A stretch of DNA of 64,000 nucleotides from Streptomyces sp. 2114.4 (lineage in GTDB: Bacteria > Actinomycetota > Actinomycetes > Streptomycetales > Streptomycetaceae). Below, piece by piece: positions 54,558 to 64,000 of the stretch. Under the pieces are notes generated by a model. The model saw only the letters and a program-made list of their open reading frames with translations. It was not told where the DNA came from and did not search any database. The stretch lies in assembly GCF_900187385.1 (NCBI RefSeq), contig NZ_FYEY01000001.1:1426001-1490000 (forward strand), written 5' to 3'. How positions within the stretch are numbered: position 1 is the stretch's first letter; each line of letters begins with the position of its first letter. The position numbers and the translations under genes were made by a program.

Positions 54558-56069
54558 TCAGCGGCCGGACAGCGTCCTCACCAGCTCCTCCGCGGTACGG
54601 CAGCGGTCAAGAAGCTCCTTGACGTGTTTCCGGGTCCCCCGCAGTGGCTCCAGTGTGGGAACCCGTTGCAGGGAGTCACGCCCGGGCAGATCGAAGATGA
54701 CCGAATCCCACGAGGCGGCCGCGACATCGTCCGCGTACTGCTCCAGGCAGCGGCCGCGGAAGTAGGCCCTGGTGTCCTCTGGAGGCTTCTGCTCGGCCCG
54801 CTCGACCTGGGACTCGTCCAGGAGTCGCTTCATCTTCCCGCGGGCCGCCAGACGGTTGTACAGGCCCTTCTCGGGCCGCACATCGGCGTACTGCAGGTCG
54901 ATGAGGTGCAGTCGCGCCGCGTCCCACTCCAGGCCGTCGCGGCGCCGGTAGCCCTCCATCAGCTCCCGCTTGGCGACCCAGTCCAGTTCGCCGGACAGGC
55001 TCATCGGGTCGTTCTCCAGCCGGCCGAGCACGTCCTCCCACCGGGTCAGGACGTCCTTGGTCTGCTCGTCCGCATCCGCTCCGTAGCGGTCCTCGACGTA
55101 TTTGCGGGCCAGCTCGAAGTACTCCATCTGGAGCTGTACGCCGGTGAGCGTGCGGCCGCTGCGGAGCGTGATCAGATGTTGCAGGGAGGGGTCGTGCGAA
55201 ACCTGGTGGAGGGTGCGCACCGGCTGGTCGATGGCCAGGTCGACCGCGATGAAGCCGTCCTCGATCATCGAGAGCACCAGGGAGGTGGTGCCCAGCTTCA
55301 GATACGTCGAGATCTCGGAGAGGTTTGCGTCCCCGATGATCACGTGGAGCCGGCGGTACTTCTCCGCGTCCGCGTGCGGTTCGTCGCGGGTGTTGATGAT
55401 GGGCCGTTTGAGCGTCGTCTCCAGCCCGACCTCCACCTCGAAGTAGTCGGCGCGCTGGCTGAGCTGGAAGCCGTGCTCATGGCCGTCCTGGCCGATGCCG
55501 ACCCGGCCGGCGCCGGTGACCACCTGGCGGGAGACGAAGAACGGCGTCAGGTGCCGCACGATGTCCGAGAAGGGGGTCTCCCGCTTCATCAGGTAGTTCT
55601 CGTGCGTCCCGTAGGAGGCGCCCTTGTTGTCGGTGTTGTTCTTGTAGAGGTGGATGGGCTGGGCGCCGGGGACCTGGGCGGCCCGTTCGGCGGCCTCGGC
55701 CATGATCCGCTCGCCGGCCTTGTCCCACAGCACGGCGTCCCATGGATTGGTGACCTCGGGGGCGCTGTATTCGGGGTGGGCGTGGTCGACGTACAGCCTT
55801 GCGCCATTGGTGAGGATCACGTTCGCCAGGCCGATGTCCTCGTCCGTGAGCTGGCTGGCGTCCGCGTTTTCGCGTGCGAGGTCGAAGCCGCGGGCGTCCC
55901 GCAGCGGGTTCTCCTCCTCGAAATCCCAGCGGGCACGGCGTGCCCGGTGCATCGCGGCCGCGTAGGCGTTGACGACCTGGGACGAGGTGAGCATGGCATT
56001 GGCGTTCGGGTGACCGGGGACGGAGATCCCGTACTCCGTCTCGATTCCCATTACTCGCCGTACGGTCAT
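54558..56069 (-). CDS. dop: Deamidase/depupylase Dop
   Basis: The 503-residue protein begins [20 protein letters not shown], and the region following has the extended Dop loop (about 35-75) that PafA lacks. [16 protein letters not shown] and [19 protein letters not shown] match PafA closely, showing common descent from a glutamine synthetase-like ancestor. Dop deamidates Pup and removes Pup from substrates. It lies 274 bp after arc. Confidence 0.96.
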   Translation of the reverse strand: MTVRRVMGIETEYGISVPGHPNANAMLTSSQVVNAYAAAMHRARRARWDFEEENPLRDARGFDLARENADASQLTDEDIGLANVILTNGARLYVDHAHPEYSAPEVTNPWDAVLWDKAGERIMAEAAERAAQVPGAQPIHLYKNNTDNKGASYGTHENYLMKRETPFSDIVRHLTPFFVSRQVVTGAGRVGIGQDGHEHGFQLSQRADYFEVEVGLETTLKRPIINTRDEPHADAEKYRRLHVIIGDANLSEISTYLKLGTTSLVLSMIEDGFIAVDLAIDQPVRTLHQVSHDPSLQHLITLRSGRTLTGVQLQMEYFELARKYVEDRYGADADEQTKDVLTRWEDVLGRLENDPMSLSGELDWVAKRELMEGYRRRDGLEWDAARLHLIDLQYADVRPEKGLYNRLAARGKMKRLLDESQVERAEQKPPEDTRAYFRGRCLEQYADDVAAASWDSVIFDLPGRDSLQRVPTLEPLRGTRKHVKELLDRCRTAEELVRTLSGR

Positions 56070-56295
56070 GCGGCCCTCCTTGCCCGGCGGCGCCCCCGGA
56101 TGGGGTCGGCGCTCAAGTACCGCGGTGCCTCCGGTCCGTGCGCGTGCCCCGCGCCCGCACAGGGTGACGCTGCGGTACCGAAGAGCCTAGAACGCCTTTG
56201 CGGCGCTGGGGAGATCATTACAGTCATTGCTCCAGTCCGGTTTTCCCTGGTCACCGCGCCTTATCGGGTGCGGTGGTGAAGCCCCCGGAAAAGCG

Positions 56296-56335
56296 TCCGG
56301 CTGCGGACGCCCCGTGCAGGACATCCGCAGCCGGA
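56296..56335 (-). terminator. Hairpin after arc
   Basis: A perfect 12-bp stem (56296-56307 with 56324-56335) and 16-nt loop lie 9 bp past the arc stop. It suggests that arc is mostly transcribed apart from dop. Confidence 0.65.
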
Positions 56336-56343
56336 GAGCGGTG

Positions 56344-58110
56344 TTACAGGTATTGGCCGGTATTCGCCACCGTATCGATGGAGCGACCGGTGTCCGCGCC
56401 CTGCTTTCCGGTGACGAGCGTACGGATGTAGACGATCCGCTCGCCCTTCTTTCCGGAGATACGGGCCCAGTCGTCCGGGTTGGTGGTGTTGGGCAGGTCC
56501 TCGTTCTCCTTGAACTCGTCCACGCATGCCTGGAGGAGGTGGGAGACGCGAAGCCCCTTCTGATTGTGTTCGAGGAAGGCCTTGATGGCCATCTTCTTTG
56601 CGCGTCCTACGATGTTTTCGATCATCGCACCGGAGTTGAAGTCCTTGAAATAGAGGACTTCCTTGTCACCATTGGCGTAGGTGACCTCCAGGAAGCGATT
56701 TTCCTCGGATTCCGCGTACATCTGCTCGACGACGGATTGAATCATTCCGCTCACTGCGGCCTTCCGCGAGTCGCCGTGTTCGGCGAGGTCGTCGGAGTGC
56801 AGCGGAAGATTTTCCGTGAGGTACTTCGAGAAGATGTCCTTGGCGGCCTCCGCGTCCGGTCGCTCGATCTTGATCTTCACATCGAGACGGCCGGGGCGCA
56901 GGATCGCCGGGTCGATCATGTCCTCGCGGTTCGAGGCACCGATCACGATCACGTTTTCCAGGCCCTCGACACCGTCGATCTCGGAGAGCAGCTGCGGGAC
57001 GATGGTGTTCTCCACGTCCGAGCTGACGCCGGATCCCCGGGTGCGGAAGAGGGAGTCCATCTCGTCGAAGAAGACGATGACGGGGGTGCCCTCGCTCGCC
57101 TTTTCCCTGGCCCGCTGGAAGACCAGCCGGATGTGCCGCTCCGTCTCACCGACGTATTTGTTGAGCAGCTCGGGGCCCTTGATGTTGAGGAAGAAGCTCT
57201 TCCCCGCGGGCTGGCCGGTCACCTCGGCGACCTTTTTGGCAAGGGAGTTGGCGACCGCCTTGGCGATGAGGGTCTTGCCGCAGCCCGGGGGGCCGTAGAG
57301 CAAGACGCCCTTGGGCGGGCGGAGTTCGTGCTCCTTGAAGAGGTCGGGGTAGAGGTACGGAAGCTCGACCGCGTCCCGGATCAGTTCGATCTGGCCGCCC
57401 AGACCGCCGATCTTGGTGTAGTCGATGTCCGGGACCTCTTCGAGGACGAGCTCTTCGACCTCGCTCTTCGGGATGACCTCGTAGACGTAGCCGGAGCGGG
57501 GCTCGAGGAGCAGGGCGTCGCCGGGGCGGATGGTGATGTCCAGCAGCGGCTCGGCGAGCCTGACCACCCGTTCCTCGTCGGTGTGCCCGATCACCAGGGC
57601 GCGCTCGCCGTCCTCGAGGATCTCCTTGAGGGTGACGATGTCGCCGGCGCTCTCGAACTCCATGGCCTCGACCACGTTGAGCGCTTCATTGAGCATGACC
57701 TCCTGGCCGCGCCGGAGGTCCCCGGTCTCCACGCTGGGGCTGACATTCACCCGGAGCTTTCTGCCTCCGGTGAAAATGTCGACCGTGTCGTCCTCGTTCG
57801 CCTGCAGGAAGACACCGAAGCCGGCCGGCGGCTGTGCGAGCCGGTCGACCTCCTCCTTGAGCGCGACGATCTGGTCGCGGGCCTCGCGGAGAGTATTGGC
57901 GAGACGCTCGTTCTGCGCCGAGACGCCGGCCAGGTTGGTCTGCAGCTCGACGATCCGCTCTTCGAGAATCCTCGTATGACGCGGAGAGTCGGCGAGCTTG
58001 CGTCGCAGGACGGCGATCTCCTGCTCAAGATAGGCAACCTGGCCGGCGGGATCTTCAGACCCCCGCCCCGGCCGGATGCCGCGGTTGATGTCGTCGTCGT
58101 GGGCTGCCAC
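56344..58110 (-). CDS. arc: Proteasome-associated AAA ATPase Arc (Mpa)
   Basis: GTG 58110, directly behind GGAGGTGAGGA, starts a 588-residue protein. A coiled coil (about 23-92) that captures Pup is followed by two OB folds (about 95-230) and one AAA domain with Walker A GPPGCGKT (273-280) and Walker B IVFFDE (345-350). The C-terminus ends QYL, the gating tail that docks into the alpha ring. Six subunits unfold pupylated proteins and thread them into the proteasome. It is divergent from the ferredoxin gene. Confidence 0.96.
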   Translation of the reverse strand: MAAHDDDINRGIRPGRGSEDPAGQVAYLEQEIAVLRRKLADSPRHTRILEERIVELQTNLAGVSAQNERLANTLREARDQIVALKEEVDRLAQPPAGFGVFLQANEDDTVDIFTGGRKLRVNVSPSVETGDLRRGQEVMLNEALNVVEAMEFESAGDIVTLKEILEDGERALVIGHTDEERVVRLAEPLLDITIRPGDALLLEPRSGYVYEVIPKSEVEELVLEEVPDIDYTKIGGLGGQIELIRDAVELPYLYPDLFKEHELRPPKGVLLYGPPGCGKTLIAKAVANSLAKKVAEVTGQPAGKSFFLNIKGPELLNKYVGETERHIRLVFQRAREKASEGTPVIVFFDEMDSLFRTRGSGVSSDVENTIVPQLLSEIDGVEGLENVIVIGASNREDMIDPAILRPGRLDVKIKIERPDAEAAKDIFSKYLTENLPLHSDDLAEHGDSRKAAVSGMIQSVVEQMYAESEENRFLEVTYANGDKEVLYFKDFNSGAMIENIVGRAKKMAIKAFLEHNQKGLRVSHLLQACVDEFKENEDLPNTTNPDDWARISGKKGERIVYIRTLVTGKQGADTGRSIDTVANTGQYL

Positions 58111-58359
58111 GGTCCTCACCTCCTCCAAGGAGCTGGACGCTTCCTGACCCTACCTGGGCCGGTGCAGGTTGAAACCCCTAGATCGAAAAGACTGTCGGGG
58201 CGTGTCCGATCTTCACCCTTGCGCACGTCCTCACGCCAAGGGAATACCCACCCAACAACATCGGAAAGCGAGCGGTTGTATCGTCGAGTCGGTCAACACC
58301 CGTCAGGGCTGGCGCCACTTAGACAAAAACGGTTCACGTACGCAGGAACGGCAGGCGAG

Positions 58360-58653
58360 ATGACCGCGCAGGACGAAGCCCCAGAGCTGGAAGTATGGAT
58401 CGACCAGGATCTGTGCACCGGGGACGGCATCTGTGCGCAGTACGCGCCGGAGGTCTTCGAGCTCGACATCGACGGGCTGGCTTATGTGAAGAGCACCGAG
58501 GACGAGCTGCTGCAGGACAAGGGGGCCACAACCCCCGTCCCGCTGAAGCTGCTCGATGACGTCCGGGACTCCGCGAAGGAGTGCCCCGGGGACTGCATCC
58601 ACGTCCGCCGCGTCAAGGACCTGGTCGAGGTCTACGGTCCGGACGCGGAGTAG
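58360..58653 (+). CDS. Ferredoxin with a CxxDxxC cluster motif
   Basis: The 97-residue acidic protein has CTGDGIC (residues 19-25) and ECPGDC (about 75-80). The first motif replaces the second cluster cysteine by aspartate, as in the Pyrococcus ferredoxin, so a [3Fe-4S] cluster or a labile [4Fe-4S] cluster is expected. An insertion of about 10 residues (DELLQDKGATTPVPLK) precedes the last motif. It should carry electrons in the cytosol; the partner is unknown. It is divergent from arc across about 250 bp and the pairing is common in actinobacteria. Confidence 0.85.
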   Translation: MTAQDEAPELEVWIDQDLCTGDGICAQYAPEVFELDIDGLAYVKSTEDELLQDKGATTPVPLKLLDDVRDSAKECPGDCIHVRRVKDLVEVYGPDAE

Positions 58654-58698
58654 CCGGCGCGGCGCGCACCGCGTCGGCCGGACACATGATGTGACAGA

Positions 58699-59283
58699 TC
58701 ACAGACCCTGGGTGCTCATGGCCGCGGGGAGTTCGCTCTGGACGAACTTCCCGCCCTTCCACTGCCACTTGACGCTCCGGTGCACATCGGGGCAGCAGCG
58801 CGGGACGTCGAGCGTGGAGTAGCCCAGCAGGGCCGCTGAGATCGCGCCGTTTCCGACCGTGAGGGTTTGGACGGTGCGGCGGCGGGCGGGGTCGAGGAGT
58901 GTCGCCACGATCCGGGGTGCGGCCTTGGGGTCGGACGGCTGCGCGAGGACGTAGACGCCGCTGGGCGGGGTGCCGGTCTGGCTGTGGCAGCGGACCACGG
59001 CAACGGTCTCGGTCGTCCCGTCGCCGTCGAGGTCGCCGGAGGCCTTCTTCACCACGTCGAGGCGGTTGGGGCCGCAGTCGACCGGAAAGGTCACCTTGCC
59101 CGGGTCGGGGGCGGCCACGGGGCGGGGGCCGGCCGCGGCAACGGGGGAGGTCGTGGCCTTGGCGTCGGGGGGCTGGACGAAGGACGCGGCCGCCACGACC
59201 GCCGAGATGGCGGTGGCGGTGGCGAGCCAGTGCATGGGGCGCGGCTGGGTGTGCAAAAGGTCCTGGCCTGCCATGGGCTGCAC
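58699..59283 (-). CDS. Secreted or membrane-anchored protein of unknown function
   Basis: GTG 59283 lies 9 nt after AGGAG and starts a 194-residue protein. A hydrophobic segment at about 18-40 acts as signal peptide or anchor. The outer part has cysteines in VDCGPN, VVRCHS and RCCPDV, and a GDLDGDGTTE stretch like a calcium-binding or FG-GAP-type loop. I do not recognise the family. It lies alone between the ferredoxin and trmI genes. Confidence 0.65.
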   Translation of the reverse strand: MQPMAGQDLLHTQPRPMHWLATATAISAVVAAASFVQPPDAKATTSPVAAAGPRPVAAPDPGKVTFPVDCGPNRLDVVKKASGDLDGDGTTETVAVVRCHSQTGTPPSGVYVLAQPSDPKAAPRIVATLLDPARRRTVQTLTVGNGAISAALLGYSTLDVPRCCPDVHRSVKWQWKGGKFVQSELPAAMSTQGL

Positions 59284-59476
59284 GCGGGGTAACTCCTGTG
59301 AAGTGCTGTACCGGTGGGAGTGCCCAGCATCGTTCCACAGGAGGGTGCGCCGAGGAACCGGCCGGGCCGGAGTTTTCCGTGCAGATCCGGTGGGGGAAAC
59401 GACGGAGCGCCGCCGGCGGTTCCCGGTGGGGAACTCGTCGGCGGCGCCGGGTGGTTCGGTGGCCGGATCCGGGCGG

Positions 59477-60403
59477 TCAGCCGCGCTCGGCGGAGCTGCC
59501 CTTGGGGGCGGCTGCCTGGTCCTTGCCCGGTCCTGTGTAGTCCTCGCCGTAGGCGCCCTTGGCCGGGCGGCGGCGGCGCAGCGGGGGCTCGACGCCGTCG
59601 GCGAGCCGGCGGGCGGTCAGCAGGAAGCCGGTGTGGCCGATCATGCGGTGGTCGGGGCGGACGGCAAGGCCCTCGACGTGCCAGGTGCGGACCATGGTTT
59701 CCCAGGCCGAGGGCTCGTTGAAGGTGCCGTGTTCGCGGATCGCCTCGACCGTGCGGGCCATCTGCGTCGTCGTCGCGACGTAGGCGCAGAGGATGCCACC
59801 GGGGACCAGGGCCTTGGAGACGGCCTCCAGGCACTCCCAGGGGGCGAGCATGTCGAGGATGACGCGGTCGACGTCGGTGTCGGAGAGGTTGTCCTGGAGG
59901 TCACCGACGGTGAGCGTCCATGCGGGGTGCGGTCCGCCGAAGTAGCGCTCGACGTTCTGGGTGGCGATCTCGGCGAAGTCGGCGCGGCGCTCGTAGGAGT
60001 GCAGCATGCCGTCGTCGCCGATGGCGCGCAGCAGGAAGCTGCTGAGCGAGCCGGAGCCCACACCTGCCTCGACGACGCGGGCGCCGGGGAAGATGTCGGC
60101 CATCGCCAGGATCTGCCCCGCGTCCTTGGGGTAGACCACGGCGGCGCCGCGGGGCATGGACAGGACATAGTCGGGGAGCAGCGGGCGCAGCGCGAGGTAG
60201 GCGACGTTCCCGGTGGTACGGACAACGCTGCCCTCGGGAGCACCGATCAGCTCGTCGTGGGGGAAAGCTCCCTTGTGGGTGTGGAAGCTTTTTCCCTCTT
60301 CGAGCGTGAAGGTGTAGTGGCGTCCCTTGGGATCGGTGAGCTGGACCTGGTCCCCGACCTTGAAGGGCCCGCGACGGCGGGCGGCACCGGTCGGTTCGGA
60401 CAT
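59477..60403 (-). CDS. trmI: tRNA (adenine-58-N1)-methyltransferase
   Basis: The 308-residue protein has an N-terminal beta domain (about 12-70) and a Rossmann methyltransferase domain with SAM motif VVEAGVGSGSLSSFLLRAIG and the catalytic DMLAPWE. It methylates A58 in the T-loop of tRNAs as a tetramer. The tail (about 270-308) is basic and disordered. In actinobacteria this gene regularly lies beside arc and the RecB-like gene, as here. Confidence 0.93.
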   Translation of the reverse strand: MSEPTGAARRRGPFKVGDQVQLTDPKGRHYTFTLEEGKSFHTHKGAFPHDELIGAPEGSVVRTTGNVAYLALRPLLPDYVLSMPRGAAVVYPKDAGQILAMADIFPGARVVEAGVGSGSLSSFLLRAIGDDGMLHSYERRADFAEIATQNVERYFGGPHPAWTLTVGDLQDNLSDTDVDRVILDMLAPWECLEAVSKALVPGGILCAYVATTTQMARTVEAIREHGTFNEPSAWETMVRTWHVEGLAVRPDHRMIGHTGFLLTARRLADGVEPPLRRRRPAKGAYGEDYTGPGKDQAAAPKGSSAERG

Positions 60404-60501
60404 GTGACCAGCCTACCGGCCCGTCGGGACGCCGCGGACCAGTGGGCAGGGCGAGTGAGCCGGAGGAGGCTTGGGCGCCCCCGGAGGCGAACCGAGTCCG
60501 G

Positions 60502-61767
60502 TCAAGCAGCCTTGCGGGCCATGGCGGAGACGAAGGCCCGCTCGACGTCGCCGGTGGACAGGACGCCGTAGATCTCGCCGGTCTCCTCGATGACGAGGTA
60601 TTCGGTGGCGGGGGTGGCGCGCAGGTACTCCAGAAGGTCCTCACCGGCGAGTTCGGCGGAGACCCGCATACCGTCCTTGAGGTCCTGGGCGAGGGTGCCG
60701 ACGGCGACCCAGGGGCGGCGGTGGTCGGGGACGCCGATGATGGCGGCCTCGCGGACGAGGGCGGTGGGGGTGCCCTGGCGGTCGACGACGACCAGGGCGC
60801 GGGCGCCGGCGTCGTTGGCGCGGCGCAGCGCCTCGGAGAGCGGGGTGTCGGTCTCGACGGGGACGGCGCGCCGGGTCAGGGTGCGGGCGGTGAGGTCGGG
60901 GAGCCGTTCGCGCAGGCGGGCCATGCGCAGGCTGTTGCCGGCGCCGGTCCAGATGATCGCGGCGAGGATCGCGGCGAGCAGGGCGTCGGTGAGCGAGTCG
61001 GCGCCGCCGATCTCGGGGCGGGCGGCGCCGAGGACGCCGGTGTGGGTGAGCAGCGGCAGGCCGATGAGGACGGTGACGGCGAGGGCGCGGCCGACCCAGG
61101 CGGCGGCGATGGTGCCGCTCATGGGTTTGCCGGTGATCTTCCAGACGACGGCGCGCAGCATCCGGCCGCCGTCCAGGGGAAGCCCGGGCAGCAGGTTGAA
61201 GATCGCGACGATGAGGTTGGAGATCATCAGGCCGGCGAGCAGGACGCCGGGGACGGTGCCGGGTTCGACCAGCTGCATGCCGGCGTAGAAGACCCCGGCG
61301 AGGGCGAGGGAGAGCAGCGGACCGACGAAGGCGAGGACGAACTCCCTGCCGGGGGTCTCGGTCTCCTTCTCGATCTCCGAGACGCCGCCGAAGAACTGCA
61401 GCTGGATGCGCCGTACGGGGAGCTTGAAGCGGAGCGCGGCCACGGTGTGGGCGAGCTCGTGGACGAGCACCGAGGCGTAGAAGGCGACCGCGAAGAACAG
61501 CGAGACGAGATAGCGGGCGGCGCCGAGCTCGGGCAGTACGCGCTCCAGCTGGCCGCCGAAGACCCAGGTGATCAGGGCAGCGACGAGGAACCAGCTGGGC
61601 GCGACGTAGACGGGCACGCCGAAGGGACGGCCCATCAGGATGCCGCCCCCGCCGGGCTTCCTCTTGCCCGGCGTGGGTGCCTTGGGCCCGTTGCCGCCCT
61701 CGGGCGGCTCGGGCGGCTGGGGCCGCACGGACTCCTCGGGGTCCTGCGACTTCCCGCTCTCGTCCAC
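60502..61767 (-). CDS. Site-2 protease with CBS domains (Rip3-like)
   Basis: The 421-residue protein has about six membrane helices. HELAH (103-107) and NLLPGLPLDGG (191-201) are the zinc ligands of M50 proteases that cleave within the membrane. Two C-terminal CBS units (about 290-415) should bind an adenine nucleotide and regulate activity. The N-terminal 45 residues are proline-rich and cytosolic. The substrate is unknown; anti-sigma factors are usual targets. It is divergent from the RecB-like gene. Confidence 0.9.
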   Translation of the reverse strand: MDESGKSQDPEESVRPQPPEPPEGGNGPKAPTPGKRKPGGGGILMGRPFGVPVYVAPSWFLVAALITWVFGGQLERVLPELGAARYLVSLFFAVAFYASVLVHELAHTVAALRFKLPVRRIQLQFFGGVSEIEKETETPGREFVLAFVGPLLSLALAGVFYAGMQLVEPGTVPGVLLAGLMISNLIVAIFNLLPGLPLDGGRMLRAVVWKITGKPMSGTIAAAWVGRALAVTVLIGLPLLTHTGVLGAARPEIGGADSLTDALLAAILAAIIWTGAGNSLRMARLRERLPDLTARTLTRRAVPVETDTPLSEALRRANDAGARALVVVDRQGTPTALVREAAIIGVPDHRRPWVAVGTLAQDLKDGMRVSAELAGEDLLEYLRATPATEYLVIEETGEIYGVLSTGDVERAFVSAMARKAA

Positions 61768-61942
61768 GGCGTCCCCTCATCGAATACGGCATTCGCCCCT
61801 GCTCGGCCTGATATCTCGATCATGCAGGGCGCAGGGGTCCAGGGTCGATGGTATGCGGAGTGCCCCGGCCCGATCCGCTGCGGGGCCCTTGCGGCGCCGG
61901 CCCGTCCGCGCCTGTCAGTGGCGGGCCGTAGGGTTTTGTGGC

Positions 61943-62914
61943 ATGGGATGGAGCACGGAGCAGGCCGGGGCGGGCACACAGGGCGGGGAAGCCGGGGCGG
62001 GCGCGGAGGCTGCCGGGGTGGGCGGTGAGGCTGCCGGGCCGGGGGCGCGGGGCGGGGAGCAGCCGCGGCCGCCGGTGGCGCTGTCGCCGTCGCGGGCGAG
62101 CGATTTCATGCAGTGTCCGTTGCTCTACCGCTTCCGGGTGATCGACAGGCTGCCCGAGAAGCCGAGCCCGGCGGCGACCCGCGGCACGGTCGTGCATGCG
62201 GTGCTGGAGCGGCTCTTCGACGCGCCGGCGGCGGAGCGTACGGCCGTCGGGGCGCGGGCGATGGTGCCGGGCGAGTGGGAAAAGCTGCTGGCCAAGCGGC
62301 CGGAGCTGGCGGAGCTGTTCGCGGACGACGTGGCGGGTGAGCGGCTGGCGCAGTGGCTGGCCGAGGCCGAGACGCTGGTGGAGCGGTGGTTCTCGCTGGA
62401 GGACCCGACGCGGCTGGAGCCGGCGGAGCGTGAGCTCTATGTCGAGACGGTGCTGGATTCGGGGCTGCAGCTGCGGGGGTTCATCGACCGGGTGGATGTC
62501 GCGCCGACGGGTGAGGTGCGGATCGTCGACTACAAGACCGGCAAGGCGCCGCGGCCGCAGTTCGCCGAGGGTGCGCTGTTCCAGATGAAGTTCTATGCGC
62601 TGGTGATGTGGCGGCTGCGCGGTGTGGTGCCGCGACGGCTGCAGCTGGTCTATCTGGGCAGCGGCGATGTGGTGACGTACGACCCGGGTGAGGCCGATCT
62701 GCGGGCCGTGGAGCGGAAGTTGCTGGCGCTGTGGGAGGCGATCCGGCTGGCGACGGAGACCGGCGACTGGCGGCCGCGGCCGACGAAGCTGTGCGGCTGG
62801 TGCGACCATCAGGCGCACTGTCCGGAATTCGGCGGCACTCCCCCGGTGTATCCGCTGCAGATCCGCCCGCCGGAGGGCGGTGGGGTGCCGCAGGGCAGAA
62901 TGGGGGACATCTAG
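61943..62914 (+). CDS. RecB-family PD-(D/E)XK exonuclease with iron-sulfur site
   Basis: From ATG 61943 the protein is 323 residues. A repetitive Gly/Ala/Glu head (about 5-45) precedes the nuclease. SPSRASDFMQCPLLYRF starts the fold, FIDRVD and IVDYKTGK hold the catalytic residues, and CGWCDHQAHCPEF adds three cysteines that with the first one (MQC) fit the 4Cys iron-sulfur staple of AddB/Cas4-like nucleases. It may process DNA ends in repair. It is divergent from the protease gene and precedes a response regulator gene. Confidence 0.88.
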   Translation: MGWSTEQAGAGTQGGEAGAGAEAAGVGGEAAGPGARGGEQPRPPVALSPSRASDFMQCPLLYRFRVIDRLPEKPSPAATRGTVVHAVLERLFDAPAAERTAVGARAMVPGEWEKLLAKRPELAELFADDVAGERLAQWLAEAETLVERWFSLEDPTRLEPAERELYVETVLDSGLQLRGFIDRVDVAPTGEVRIVDYKTGKAPRPQFAEGALFQMKFYALVMWRLRGVVPRRLQLVYLGSGDVVTYDPGEADLRAVERKLLALWEAIRLATETGDWRPRPTKLCGWCDHQAHCPEFGGTPPVYPLQIRPPEGGGVPQGRMGDI

Positions 62915-62969
62915 CGCAGTTGCCCTACCAGGCACTGTTCGCCCGGACAGGCCTATCAAAGGAGAGCTC

Positions 62970-63641
62970 GTGGCCATCCGCGTCCTGCTGGTCGACGACC
63001 AGCCCCTGCTGCGTACGGGATTCCGGATGATTCTGGAGGCGGAGCAGGATCTTGCGGTGGTCGGGGAGGCCGGTGACGGTCTGCAGGCGCTGGAGCAGGT
63101 GCGCGCGCTGCAGCCGGATGTGGTGCTGATGGACATCCGGATGCCCCGGATGGACGGCGTCGAGGCGACCCGGCAGATCACCGGACCGGCGAAGGACGGG
63201 CCGGCGAAGGTGCTGGTGCTGACGACGTTCGATCTGGACGAGTATGTCGTCGAGGCGCTGCGGGCGGGGGCGAGCGGCTTCCTGCTCAAGGACGCGCCGG
63301 CCCATGAGCTGGTGCAGGCGATCCGGGTGGTGGCGGGGGGCGAGGCGATGCTCGCGCCGAGCATCACGCGCCGGCTGCTGGACAAGTACGCCGGGCATCT
63401 GCCGTCGGGCGAGGAGCCGGTGCCGGACACGCTGCACACCCTCACCGAACGCGAGGTGGAGGTGCTGAAGCTGGTGGCGCGCGGGCTGTCGAACGCGGAG
63501 ATCGCCGCGGATCTGTTCGTGAGCGAGACGACGGTGAAGACGCATGTGGGGCACGTGCTGACGAAGCTGGGGCTGCGCGACCGGGTGCAGGCGGCGGTGT
63601 ACGCGTACGAGAGCGGGCTGGTGCGCCCCGGCGCCCAGTAG
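62970..63641 (+). CDS. NarL/LuxR-family response regulator
   Basis: GTG 62970 lies 5 nt after AGGAG and begins a 223-residue protein. The receiver domain has the acidic pair DD (9-10), phospho-acceptor Asp55 (LMDIRMPRMDG) and the lysine in FLLKDAP. The C-terminal LuxR HTH reads LTEREVEVLKLVARGLSNAEIA and ETTVKTHVGHVLTKLGLRDR. No sensor kinase is adjacent in the window. It follows the RecB-like gene by 55 bp and could be read with it or from its own promoter. Target genes unknown. Confidence 0.93.
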   Translation: MAIRVLLVDDQPLLRTGFRMILEAEQDLAVVGEAGDGLQALEQVRALQPDVVLMDIRMPRMDGVEATRQITGPAKDGPAKVLVLTTFDLDEYVVEALRAGASGFLLKDAPAHELVQAIRVVAGGEAMLAPSITRRLLDKYAGHLPSGEEPVPDTLHTLTEREVEVLKLVARGLSNAEIAADLFVSETTVKTHVGHVLTKLGLRDRVQAAVYAYESGLVRPGAQ

Positions 63642-63675
63642 CCGGCGCGGGACTGACGCTTTGGCAGACGGACGA

Positions 63676-63717
63676 CGGCGGGGCCGGCCCGGGGAGATTC
63701 CCGGGCCGGCCCCGCCG
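63676..63717. terminator. Strong bidirectional terminator
   Basis: A perfect 18-bp stem (63676-63693 with 63700-63717) and 6-nt loop lie between the response regulator gene and the convergent binding-protein gene. Confidence 0.85.
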
Positions 63718-63734
63718 GTGTGTGTCAGGTCCGG

Positions 63735-64000
63735 TCAGGCCTCGGACGACTTGCTGATCTCCCAGAACCGGAAGACGGTCGAGGGGTCCAGGGTCCATTG
63801 CAGGCCGGAGACCCCATCACGGGCCACCGCGTACTGCTTGCCCTGCCAGAGCGGGATCATCGGCACGTCCTGCGCGACGATGTCCTGCAGCTGCCGGAAC
63901 TGGGACTTGGTGGCGCCCCGGTCCGGCTGGTCGGCCGTCTTGGGCAGCAGGTGCCCGGTGATGGTGGGCGAGCTGTAGTGGTTGGCCACCACGCTGTCCT
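63735..64000 (-). CDS. Peptide/nickel-type ABC substrate-binding protein, 3' end only
   Basis: Only the last 88 codons are in the window and the gene continues past its right edge. The visible part contains QLQDIVAQDVPMIPLWQG and ends FRFWEISKSSEA, the typical C-terminus of family 5 (OppA/DppA) binding proteins, where the predicted lipoprotein receptor closes its last subdomain. Substrate and signal peptide cannot be judged. Permease genes would be expected outside the window. Confidence 0.8.
   Translation of the reverse strand, partial: DSVVANHYSSPTITGHLLPKTADQPDRGATKSQFRQLQDIVAQDVPMIPLWQGKQYAVARDGVSGLQWTLDPSTVFRFWEISKSSEA

Noticed and set aside
56227..58653. Open frame of 808 codons that includes the ferredoxin
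   Set aside because: Only the last 97 codons (from ATG 58360) are ferredoxin. The rest is antisense to arc, and no fusion is supported.

Overview
The window is chromosomal DNA from a Streptomyces or close relative. GC content is very high, codon position 3 is almost always G or C, GTG starts are common and TTA codons are almost absent. The gene order (pheT-pheS-sensor kinase-spoU-rplT-rpmI-infC-DUF1844, then a glnA4 block, a betaine transporter, helY-tatC-tatA-pafC-pafB, then the Pup-proteasome genes) is the conserved core arrangement of that genus. I see no rRNA, tRNA, CRISPR array, insertion sequence or prophage. The first and last genes are cut by the window edges.

Layout. 0-6 kb: the 3' part of a membrane SARP/BTAD-type regulator, a small TTA-containing membrane peptide, a NUDIX hydrolase, an HTH/TPR regulator and a membrane SpoIIE-type phosphatase. 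Two identical 15-bp palindromes link the peptide and regulator promoters. 6-15 kb: translation genes (pheST, an orphan PAS kinase, an rRNA methyltransferase, infC-rpmI-rplT with an apparent ATC start and an attenuator-like leader) and DUF1844. 15-22 kb: an aquaporin-type channel, an SseB-domain protein, an orphan mycosin with its membrane partner, a PLP racemase/aldolase-fold enzyme and a secreted HAD phosphatase. 22-28.7 kb: a complete glutamylation pathway for ethanolamine, made of a divergent regulator, GlnA4, an SDR, an aldehyde dehydrogenase, a permease and a gamma-glutamyl hydrolase. The two promoters share an inverted repeat.

28.7-38 kb: a LysR regulator divergent from a TDT-family exporter, a cytosolic metal-receptor-like protein, a glycine-betaine transporter whose permease carries two fused binding domains, a flap-type exonuclease and an iron-box-controlled siderophore-interacting protein. 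38-46.3 kb: the HelY helicase, two small four-cysteine secreted proteins, tatC, tatA, a small membrane protein, a zinc ribbon protein, pafC and pafB. 46.4-58.6 kb: two FKBP isomerases, pafA, an MFS transporter with a divergent LacI regulator, then prcA, prcB, an endonuclease VII-type HNH protein, pup, dop, arc and a divergent ferredoxin. This is the whole pupylation and proteasome apparatus plus its DNA-damage regulator pair. 58.7-64 kb: a secreted protein, trmI, a site-2 protease, a RecB-family nuclease, an orphan NarL-type response regulator and the 3' end of a peptide ABC binding protein.

The most interesting signals are regulatory or architectural. They are the two operator pairs, the infC leader and start, the tendamistat-like pair inserted beside tat, the nuclease buried in the proteasome operon, and the double-receptor betaine permease.
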